A stretch of 13,504 nucleotides of DNA from Methanobacteriaceae archaeon (GTDB lineage: Archaea; Methanobacteriota; Methanobacteria; Methanobacteriales; Methanobacteriaceae). A model generated the notes under the pieces. That model was not told the origin of the DNA, ran no database searches, and saw nothing but the letters and a program-made list of their open reading frames with translations. The stretch spans positions 1 through 13,504 of the forward strand of contig CAAFWR010000025.1 in NCBI GenBank assembly GCA_900766745.1, given 5' to 3'. Of this stretch, positions 7,742 through 12,349 are shown one piece after another (the first letter of the stretch is position 1; every line of letters starts with the position of its first letter). The position numbers were made by a program, and so were the translations under genes.

Positions 7742-7790
7742 ATTGCATGTTGAGATCCTTGGTTTGGGGAGCCTCTCTCAACTATGCAGT
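7742..7790. ncRNA. Candidate structured RNA or attenuator hairpin between ftsY and pfdA
   Basis: The plus strand has TGCATGTTGAGA (7744-7755) pairing with TCTCAACTATGCA (7776-7788), a 12-bp stem with one bulged base. The loop is 20 nt and contains a possible inner GGTT/AGCC stem (7761-7764 with 7770-7773). The strand is unclear. Plus-strand RNA gains G-U pairs (7743-7789, 7763-7771). On the minus strand the stem is followed at once by TTTTTTAT (7737-7730), as in a terminator, and a TTTATATA box lies upstream at 7885-7878. A second small hairpin (TGCACA 7818-7823 with TGTGCA 7837-7842) lies 28 nt to the right. It may be an independent RNA of about 110-125 nt or the attenuated leader of ftsY. 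No known RNA family was recognised. Confidence 0.4.
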
Positions 7791-7877
7791 GGTTACAATT
7801 TAAAAAAAAGAGCGTATTGCACACTACATAATTACCTGTGCATATATCATAACCAGTTAATTAGTAGATAATTGTAC

Positions 7878-7886
7878 TATATAAAT
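7878..7886 (-). promoter_or_regulatory. TATA box, distal ftsY or small-RNA promoter
   Basis: The minus strand reads ATTTATATA, containing TTTATATA, the methanogen TATA consensus. The expected transcript start is near 7857. Transcription from here would cross both hairpins before reaching ftsY at 7623. Confidence 0.45.
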
Positions 7887-7919
7887 ATTATTATTAATGC
7901 CAAAAAAGACTTCAGTTAA

Positions 7920-7964
7920 TTATTGTTTTTTTAGTATGAACATATACTTTCACAAAAACAATAA
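7920..7964. repeat. Compound inverted repeat (cruciform-like) downstream of pfdA
   Basis: TTATTGTTTTT (7920-7930) and AAAAACAATAA (7954-7964) are perfect 11-bp arms. Inside them AGTAT (7933-7937) and ATACT (7944-7948) form a second stem with a 6-nt loop. The unit lies just beyond the T-rich runs after pfdA and before the TATA box at 7878. It may be a terminator or processing hairpin, or a protein-binding site. Confidence 0.5.
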
Positions 7965-7975
7965 CAATTAAAAGT

Positions 7976-8010
7976 TACTAAAAAAAAGAAATAAAAAAGA
8001 AATTAAAATA
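7976..8010 (-). terminator. T-rich terminator of the ribosomal-protein/pfdA transcript
   Basis: Directly after the pfdA stop the minus strand has a long pyrimidine stretch with runs of six and seven T (TTTCTTTTTTATTTCTTTTTTT). Archaeal RNA polymerase stops at such runs without needing a hairpin. The location at the end of the long operon fits. Confidence 0.6.
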
Positions 8011-8013
8011 AGT

Positions 8014-8445
8014 TTATTGTCCAGTTAATGGACCTTGTGCAGATGCAGCTAACTGATTAGCCTGATTAGTTAAAGCTCCAACAACGTCAGTGACTTGTTG
8101 TAAGTTTGCAAGCATTTTATCTAAGCTATCTTTTAAGTCTTCTTTTTGACCTGCAACAATAGCTTTAGCTCCTTCAACATCTTTTTTAATAGCATATCCT
8201 GCACCAATACTTATAATAATTTCGTCTGTGTTTTCAAGATTCCCTTTCATGAAAGAACCAGCACCAACAGGCACAAATGCTTCAACGGAATCTTTACCTT
8301 TTAAATCATCTAAAGTGTTAGTTAATGTGTCAATTTCAGCCATTGACGCTTGTATTAATTCAATTTGTTGTTGAATTAATTCTGCTTGTTGGTTGTACAT
8401 ATTGATTTCATTAACTATTTGTTCTAAATTTTGCTGATCTTCCAT
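8014..8445 (-). CDS. pfdA: Prefoldin subunit alpha
   Basis: A 143-residue subunit of the hexameric (alpha2 beta4) prefoldin co-chaperone, which passes unfolded proteins to the thermosome. It has the expected form: an N-terminal coiled-coil helix rich in Gln and Ile (NLEQIVNEINMYNQQAELIQ), a beta-hairpin core with FVPVGAGSFMKGNL and EIIISIGAGYAIKK (GAG..KG and SIGAGY are typical), and a C-terminal coiled coil ending in a low-complexity QLAASAQGPLTGQ tail. The start is the ATG at 8445, with AGGTGA 5 nt upstream; a GTG at 8454 belongs to that SD and is rejected. It is the last gene of the ribosomal cluster, 57 nt after LX, followed by a T-rich terminator. Confidence 0.95.
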   Translation of the reverse strand: MEDQQNLEQIVNEINMYNQQAELIQQQIELIQASMAEIDTLTNTLDDLKGKDSVEAFVPVGAGSFMKGNLENTDEIIISIGAGYAIKKDVEGAKAIVAGQKEDLKDSLDKMLANLQQVTDVVGALTNQANQLAASAQGPLTGQ

Positions 8446-8473
8446 ATTTTTCACCTACTTTAAAATGTAATAT

Positions 8474-8488
8474 TAACATATATTGTTA
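8474..8488. repeat. Short inverted repeat in the LX-pfdA gap
   Basis: TAACA (8474-8478) and TGTTA (8484-8488) flank TATAT. On the minus strand the sequence ACAATATATGTTAAT lies about 30-45 nt before the pfdA ATG and could be a TATA element for an internal pfdA promoter, or an RNA processing site. Confidence 0.25.
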
Positions 8489-8502
8489 TATTATTTAAGT
8501 GT

Positions 8503-8733
8503 TTATAGAATCTCTTTTACAATTGGATCAGTAACGTCTTCAGGTGCAATTTCAACAATCTCATCAATGGAAATCTGATTTCTATTGAGATGGTGTTTGC
8601 TTCCAAAACGTTCGTAGACTTTTTCTTCAATATCAGCTTCGCTAGTAGCTTTATATTCTTTAACGAATATGCTTTTGTCGTCACCCATTATAAAAGTACC
8701 TTTAACTCTGTAAATTTTTGTTTTTGTTTCCAT
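8503..8733 (-). CDS. rpl18a: Ribosomal protein L18Ae / LX (L20e)
   Basis: A 76-residue small archaeal LX protein of the large ribosomal subunit, homologous to part of eukaryotic L18a. It begins with a strand-rich KTKIYRVKGTFIMGDDKSIFVKEYKA (here split as KTKIYRVKGT and FIMGDDKSIFVKEY), followed by a helix (EADIEEKVYERFGSKHHLNR), then the NQISIDEIVEI strand typical of the family, and an acidic tail. Length is normal. The ATG at 8733 follows GAGGT at a spacing of about 6 nt, and eif6 ends 18 nt upstream. The order eif6-LX-pfdA is conserved in many Euryarchaeota and ties it to the same operon. Confidence 0.93.
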   Translation of the reverse strand: METKTKIYRVKGTFIMGDDKSIFVKEYKATSEADIEEKVYERFGSKHHLNRNQISIDEIVEIAPEDVTDPIVKEIL

Positions 8734-8751
8734 AAGAATACCTCAGAAGTT

Positions 8752-9423
8752 TTAATAATCATCTAAAAAGCCTAATGATTCTTCAACTCTAGCCATTTCA
8801 GGACCAGTACTGTCTTTAGCAACAATAGCTCCTTTAGAATTTGCAATGGAACATGCTCCAACTAAAGAAATTCCATGTCCAACAGTACCTACATCACCTT
8901 CAACACCAAATACATCACGAGCAAAATCAATTTCAGATTCTGTAGCATTTTTACCCATTAAAAATCCTTTATTTGTAGAAGTGATAAGAGAACCGATAAT
9001 GTCACTACCAACCATAGATGTAGCTTGAACATCAACATCTAAAGTATTGGACAAGACATCAATAGCATCTTCATCTAAAAATGGACTTACAATAGCACCA
9101 TTGTCATTACATGCAACAATGTTACCTACTGCAGTATATTTTCCAGGAATTTTAGCTACATTCAAACCTAAATCTTCAAGTTGCTTGATTTCTCTGTCTA
9201 ATGCATGTGGACTTACAACAATACCATTTGAATTAGCTACAGCTAAAGATCCAATAAGGTTACTACCAGCTATTGAAGATCTTACAACATCAACTTCTAA
9301 TGCTTCTTTAATGATGTCCACTTTATCATCTAAAAGATTAAATGGAACAATAGCAATATCTTCTGTTGTAAGAATAAAGACTCCTACATTAGGATTTCCA
9401 ATTATATCTGTTCTTTTTAACAT
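8752..9423 (-). CDS. eif6: Translation initiation factor 6 (aIF-6)
   Basis: A 223-residue anti-association factor that binds the large ribosomal subunit and keeps it from joining the small subunit until assembly is complete. The fivefold pseudo-repeat (pentein) is easy to see: repeated blocks such as SSIAGSNLIGSLAVANSNGI, AVGNIVACNDNGAIVSP, TSMVGSDIIGSLITSTNKG and HGISLVGACSIANSKGAIV. The start is the ATG at 9423 (MLKRTDIIGNPNVGVF), with AGGTGAT 4 nt upstream; the GTG at 9432 is part of that SD. It lies 48 nt after rpl31e. Length matches the family. Confidence 0.96.
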   Translation of the reverse strand: MLKRTDIIGNPNVGVFILTTEDIAIVPFNLLDDKVDIIKEALEVDVVRSSIAGSNLIGSLAVANSNGIVVSPHALDREIKQLEDLGLNVAKIPGKYTAVGNIVACNDNGAIVSPFLDEDAIDVLSNTLDVDVQATSMVGSDIIGSLITSTNKGFLMGKNATESEIDFARDVFGVEGDVGTVGHGISLVGACSIANSKGAIVAKDSTGPEMARVEESLGFLDDY

Positions 9424-9452
9424 GGTAATCACCTTTGACTTTAATTATTTAC

Positions 9453-9475
9453 TAGTATAAAAACATGATGTTTAT
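9453..9475 (-). promoter_or_regulatory. Hairpin and TATA-like run between rpl31e and eif6
   Basis: Overlapping the rpl31e stop, the minus strand reads AAACATCATGTTT, two 6-base arms around one base, followed by TTATACTAG. It could be a weak internal terminator, an RNA processing site, or a TATA element for an internal eif6 promoter. The arms are short, so this is tentative. Confidence 0.25.
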
Positions 9476-9717
9476 TCTGCTAAAGTTGCTTCAACAACAC
9501 CATCATCATCTTTAACTGCTTTAACAGTAATTTTAGAAGGTATTTTTTGAATACCTCTTTCCCAAATCATATGATTAATAGATTCATCTAATTTTACTTC
9601 TTCAGCTTTCATATGTTTGATCAAGAAGTTTTGTACTTCCTTAATAGCCCTAGGAGCCCTAATAGTCCTTTTAACTTTTTTAGCGTTTCTAAGTGGAATA
9701 GTGTATACTCTTTCCAT
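9472..9717 (-). CDS. rpl31e: Ribosomal protein L31e
   Basis: An 81-residue archaeal/eukaryotic large-subunit protein. It opens [20 protein letters not shown], followed by [20 protein letters not shown], which is the L31e pattern (I.PL..a..v.r..RA..A...ir.Fi.kHmk). The conserved [20 protein letters not shown] follows, then a C-terminal strand, [18 protein letters not shown]. The ATG at 9717 has GGGGGAT about 6 nt upstream and is 12 nt past the rpl39e stop. L39e and L31e lie together near the peptide exit tunnel and their genes are adjacent in most archaea. Confidence 0.96.
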   Translation of the reverse strand: MERVYTIPLRNAKKVKRTIRAPRAIKEVQNFLIKHMKAEEVKLDESINHMIWERGIQKIPSKITVKAVKDDDGVVEATLAE

Positions 9718-9729
9718 GAAAAATCCCCC

Positions 9730-9885
9730 TTATAATTTAAGACTGTTTCTTCTCCAATGTCTAGGTTTAGGTCTGTATCTAAGTTTACGGTTAGTTTTAG
9801 CATAAGCCCAGATTGGAATTCTTCTGTTTTGTTTAGTTGCTTTTGCCATTCTTAATTTTTTAGCTAATGGTTTATTTCTACTCAT
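9730..9885 (-). CDS. rpl39e: Ribosomal protein L39e
   Basis: A 51-residue, highly basic large-subunit protein that lines the exit tunnel. The translation is [20 protein letters not shown], then [20 protein letters not shown], then [11 protein letters not shown]. The RR.P.W...KT...R.....R.WRR..L.. signature is diagnostic, and 51 residues is the usual length. The ATG at 9885 has AGGTGA 4 nt upstream. It sits 14 nt after the PP-loop gene and 12 nt before rpl31e. It is easily missed because of its size. Confidence 0.96.
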   Translation of the reverse strand: MSRNKPLAKKLRMAKATKQNRRIPIWAYAKTNRKLRYRPKPRHWRRNSLKL

Positions 9886-9899
9886 TATTTCACCTTTAA

Positions 9900-10481
9900 T
9901 TATTTATATCCAATAACACGAGTTTGATAATGTTCAGGGAAAATATCTGTTGAATTTCCGCCTTTTTCATCAATTAAAGTTCTTATTTCAACTTCATAAT
10001 CAGAATTATTATCCTTATTGCTCCTTTCACTAGAAACTTCAAATAAATTAGAAGTAACCATGTTAATAGTCTTAAATCCAAAACTGTCTAAATTAATATA
10101 TTGAACATCCTTGCGGTCTTCAAGACTTCTAATTTGGTTTTTATCAAGTTTAGGAGTTCTATCGTCTCTACGAGTTCCGTCAGCAATTACGTCAAATCTG
10201 CTAGCAACCTCTTCAACTACATTTTCATGAAGAAACTTAATACCATCATTTGGAAATCCGTCTTCCATAATCATATTACATGCTTCATCTAAAATGTCAT
10301 TATCAAGGTTTACTACCTTATGAGTAAAACCGAGAGATTCAGCTGAAAGACTAGCGGGAATAAATGAATCATAGACTCCGAAATTAACAGTACATAACTC
10401 TACATCAAAACCTAATCTCTGTAAAGTAACGCCCATTAATGAGCTGTCCTTTCCTCCGCTGTATAGAACGCAAGCTTTCAT
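9900..10481 (-). CDS. PP-loop (N-type ATP pyrophosphatase) protein, asparagine-synthase/tRNA-thiolation-like
   Basis: A 193-residue protein with an N-terminal PP-loop, [13 protein letters not shown] (residues 5-17), the ATP-binding SGGxDS motif of adenylating enzymes such as ThiI, TtcA, GuaA and asparagine synthase. A second conserved patch is [20 protein letters not shown] (about 95-115), where GTRRDDR probably takes the place of the GHxxDD-type loop. The final [15 protein letters not shown] stretch is also typical of this archaeal family. The family sits between PDCD5 and L39e in many methanogens, which hints at a translation role such as RNA modification. The substrate and product are not known from sequence. 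The ATG at 10481 is 6 nt after the PDCD5 stop, with AAGGA overlapping that gene's end. Confidence 0.85.
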   Translation of the reverse strand: MKACVLYSGGKDSSLMGVTLQRLGFDVELCTVNFGVYDSFIPASLSAESLGFTHKVVNLDNDILDEACNMIMEDGFPNDGIKFLHENVVEEVASRFDVIADGTRRDDRTPKLDKNQIRSLEDRKDVQYINLDSFGFKTINMVTSNLFEVSSERSNKDNNSDYEVEIRTLIDEKGGNSTDIFPEHYQTRVIGYK

Positions 10482-10487
10482 TTAAAA

Positions 10488-10844
10488 CTATTTCCTTGTA
10501 ATTTTAATCTCTCTTTTCTGACCTGCAATCTGTTGAAGAAGTACTTTTAACTGTTCATCAGTTACTTTACCTCTAAGACTACCAGCCTGTGCTGACTGAA
10601 TAAGTTGAATTTCAATTTGTTGAACGAGCTCAGGTTTAGTTAATCTTAAATTAGCTAACCTATTACGCGCTTCAGAAGTTAAAATCTGAGACAAAATTTG
10701 TTTCTTTTGAGATTCAAATTGTCTTTGTGCCTCTTCTTGCTGCATTTGCTGTTGTGCTTGCATTTGCATTTGCTGTTGTGAAGCAGCTTGTTGTGCTTGT
10801 AATTCAGCCATTCTTTTACGACGTATTTCATCAAGATCGCTCAT
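10488..10844 (-). CDS. PDCD5-family DNA-binding protein
   Basis: A 118-residue protein of the archaeal/eukaryotic PDCD5 (TFAR19) family. It starts at the ATG at 10844 (MSDLDEIRRKRMAELQAQQ), with AGGAGAG 6 nt upstream; the longer frame from a TTG at 10868 has no SD. The N-terminal third is a Gln-rich helix (AASQQQMQMQAQQQMQQEEA). The core carries the family marks ILSQILTSEARNRLANLRL, KPELVQQIEIQLIQSAQAG and a KVTDEQLKVLLQQI helix, ending with a basic IKITRK tail. Homologues bind double-stranded DNA weakly, and the eukaryotic protein interacts with chaperonin complexes. The cellular role in archaea is unclear. It lies 24 nt after rps19e, a conserved pairing. Confidence 0.94.
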   Translation of the reverse strand: MSDLDEIRRKRMAELQAQQAASQQQMQMQAQQQMQQEEAQRQFESQKKQILSQILTSEARNRLANLRLTKPELVQQIEIQLIQSAQAGSLRGKVTDEQLKVLLQQIAGQKREIKITRK

Positions 10845-10868
10845 ATCAAACTCTCCTATTAAATCCAA

Positions 10869-11306
10869 TTAATATTTTTCAAGTTCAGGAATATCTTCAA
10901 TGATTTTACCAGATATTTTATCTAAGTAAGATCTTCCTGCAGGAGTAACAACTCTTCCACCTTCAACTTTTTCAACAAAACCTGCATCTTCTAATTGGTG
11001 TAAAGCTCCTCTAATAATAGCTCCACTACCTTTTTTAAATACCTCTGGACGTACACCACGGTCTTTTTTACCGCCGTAGTAAGTTCTTAAACTCATAACT
11101 CCAACAGGACCATCCATATAAACTCTTCTAAAAATAGAAGCAGCTCTGACAAACCACCAGTCTGGGTTTTCAGGTTTTCTTTCTTTATGGACACCAGTTT
11201 TTACAAAGTCCGCCCATTCAGGAGGATTGATTTTATCATTGTTTTTAAATTCTTCTGCAACAGTATCAATTAATACTTCTGCAGGTACATCAAATACAGT
11301 AGTCAT
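10869..11306 (-). CDS. rps19e: Ribosomal protein S19e
   Basis: A 145-residue small-subunit protein needed for 30S maturation. Family marks are [19 protein letters not shown] at the N-terminus, [40 protein letters not shown] (the most conserved block), [40 protein letters not shown], and a C-terminal [16 protein letters not shown]. The ATG at 11306 has GGAG about 7 nt upstream. A 92-nt gap with two TAAATTTAAG repeats and a hairpin separates it from the gene before, so it may have its own promoter and head the downstream ribosomal run. Confidence 0.97.
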   Translation of the reverse strand: MTTVFDVPAEVLIDTVAEEFKNNDKINPPEWADFVKTGVHKERKPENPDWWFVRAASIFRRVYMDGPVGVMSLRTYYGGKKDRGVRPEVFKKGSGAIIRGALHQLEDAGFVEKVEGGRVVTPAGRSYLDKISGKIIEDIPELEKY

Positions 11307-11353
11307 ATTAATTCTCCAATATTTTTATTAAATAATGGCCTCATAATAAACTG

Positions 11354-11392
11354 TAAATTTAAGACCTTCAGGTCCGTAACTCTAAATTTAAG
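11354..11392 (-). promoter_or_regulatory. Repeat pair flanking a hairpin upstream of rps19e
   Basis: In the 92-nt gap before rps19e the decamer TAAATTTAAG occurs at 11354-11363 and 11383-11392. GACCTTCAGGTC (11363-11374), a short hairpin, sits between them. The two copies (CTTAAATTTA on the coding strand) could be tandem TATA-like elements or operator half-sites, and the hairpin could belong to an autoregulatory leader. A chance AT-rich repeat is possible. Confidence 0.3.
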
Positions 11393-11398
11393 CAATGT

Positions 11399-11656
11399 TT
11401 AAGGCTTTCTTTTATAAATGACAGCAACATTTCCTCTAACATCGACGAGTTTAGCTCTAGTTTTCTGGACAATGTCATTTATATAATCATCTTTATCTTT
11501 AGCGATATTTTTTGCAAATTTGAGCTTAACAATTTCATTATCCTTAAGCTGACGCTTAATTTCCTCGATTACATTATCATTAACCGCAGCTTTACCAATG
11601 TTAATTGTCATAGCGTTAAGAGCTCTATTCATAAGTTCTTTTTTATTTCGAATCAT
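11399..11656 (-). CDS. CRM-domain (YhbY-like) RNA-binding protein
   Basis: An 85-residue stand-alone CRM domain protein related to bacterial YhbY, which associates with pre-50S particles. The pattern visible is LMNRALNAMTINIGKAAVND (the I.IGK.G...V loop, here GKAAV instead of the usual GK.G), then IEEIKRQLKDNEIVKLKFAK, and a C-terminal AKLVDVRGNVAVIYKRKP (the GN..vlYr motif). Its ATG lies inside the end of rnp4 (14-nt overlap), with GGAG 8 nt upstream, so translation is probably coupled. The pairing with an RNase P subunit suggests a role in RNA processing or ribosome assembly; the exact role is unproven. Confidence 0.88.
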   Translation of the reverse strand: MIRNKKELMNRALNAMTINIGKAAVNDNVIEEIKRQLKDNEIVKLKFAKNIAKDKDDYINDIVQKTRAKLVDVRGNVAVIYKRKP

Positions 11657-11990
11657 GCTTAGCTCTCCTTTTATTTTTTTTCTCCTTTTGATAAGGAATT
11701 TTCATAGTATGACCACATTCACCACAAAAAATATGAATATTTTCATCAATTAGCCGGACGGTAGAATTATGGCCATAGTAAAGGAAGTTATTACAATTTT
11801 TACAATACCTTCTAGACCATTTTTCAGGAATTTTAGTATTGTACTTAGTTGATATCTTTTTAGCCATTTCAACATACCTTTTAGATCTTTCAGGATGTTT
11901 ATGAAACTGCTTTTCTGCATTTTCAAAAAGGATATCCATCCTTTCAATAGCTATATCAATAATCCACTTAGGTCTTTTTCCTCTACTCAA
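11643..11990 (-). CDS. rnp4: RNase P protein component 4 (Rpr2/Rpp21)
   Basis: A 115-residue zinc-binding subunit of archaeal RNase P, which removes 5' leaders from tRNA precursors. It starts with a basic SRGKRPKWIIDIAIERMDIL helix, then a second helix with HPERSKRYVEMAKKISTKYN. The zinc ribbon follows: RYCKNCNNFL and, 24 residues later, FCGECGHTMKIPY, giving four cysteines as in Rpp21. The tail is strongly basic. The start is taken as TTG at 11990, because GAGGGA lies 5-6 nt upstream; the first open-frame TTG (12002) overlaps that SD. No other start is close. It overlaps the next gene by 14 nt. It is the first gene of the minus-strand run. Confidence 0.94.
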   Translation of the reverse strand: MSRGKRPKWIIDIAIERMDILFENAEKQFHKHPERSKRYVEMAKKISTKYNTKIPEKWSRRYCKNCNNFLYYGHNSTVRLIDENIHIFCGECGHTMKIPYQKEKKNKRRAKHDSK

Positions 11991-12127
11991 AATATCCCTC
12001 AAATTAATAATAGGATATAATATTCAAGAATTTGAATTAAAATGATTTGCGCATAATAAAACAAAGAACCATAGTTAAAAAATTAACCTTAGGTTATTAT
12101 GAATATTAGGAATAATTATGTTTTTAG

Positions 12128-12139
12128 ATATTTATAAAT
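12128..12139. promoter_or_regulatory. TATA-like element in the right-hand spacer
   Basis: TATTTATAAATG contains the near-symmetric TTTATAAA, so it could work either way. Leftward it would start rnp4 with a leader of about 115 nt. Rightward it would start an RNA near 12160, at the hairpin described next. The 12003-12333 spacer has no gene; this box, the hairpin, T-runs and a second TATA box are all I see in it. Confidence 0.3.
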
Positions 12140-12149
12140 GTTAGGTTTA

Positions 12150-12173
12150 AACTGACAAATTTGATTGTCAGTT
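12150..12173. repeat. Perfect 9-bp inverted repeat in the right-hand spacer
   Basis: AACTGACAA (12150-12158) and TTGTCAGTT (12165-12173) are perfect arms around ATTTGA. On the plus strand, T-runs follow at 12206-12220 (ATTTTTTATTTTTTC). Together with the TATA-like box just upstream this could bound a short plus-strand RNA of about 60-70 nt, or be an operator for one of the flanking units. Confidence 0.4.
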
Positions 12174-12268
12174 AGACAACAAGTCCCTTCTTAGACCCAA
12201 CAGATTTTTTATTTTTTCTAATTTCACATATATTTGGTTAAATAGGCAATATTATAGTTTAAATTCTA

Positions 12269-12278
12269 CTATATAAAT
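12269..12278 (+). promoter_or_regulatory. TATA box upstream of the right ALP frame
   Basis: CTATATAAAT matches the archaeal TATA consensus on the plus strand and would start transcription near 12300, some 30 nt before the TGA at 12331. The RNA would therefore enter the ALP frame, but no start codon with an SD exists in it. TTG at 12313 opens only six codons before the TGA. Confidence 0.4.
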
Positions 12279-12315
12279 TCTAAATACTCTAAAATTAAAA
12301 AGATTATTTTAATTG

Positions 12316-12349
12316 ATTTTTTTATTTTCGTGAAACTTCAGTTTCCAAA
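12316..12349 (+). repeat. Junction element, right copy (T-run plus palindrome)
   Basis: It reads A, seven T, A, four T, CG, then TGAAACTTCAGTTTCCAAA. The last 19 bases are identical to the left copy at 118-100, and the T-run differs only by one base and the CG insertion. The 14-bp palindrome is at 12332-12345. The in-frame TGA of the ALP frame is at 12331-12333. Orientation is opposite to the left copy. Confidence 0.8.

Noticed and set aside
7742..7797. H/ACA guide RNA, because of an ACA after the hairpin
   Set aside because: The stem is nearly continuous with no internal guide pocket or K-turn/K-loop motif; the ACA is likely chance.
11750..11947. Second open frame inside rnp4
   Set aside because: An overlapping shadow of rnp4, which has the four zinc-binding cysteines and an SD.
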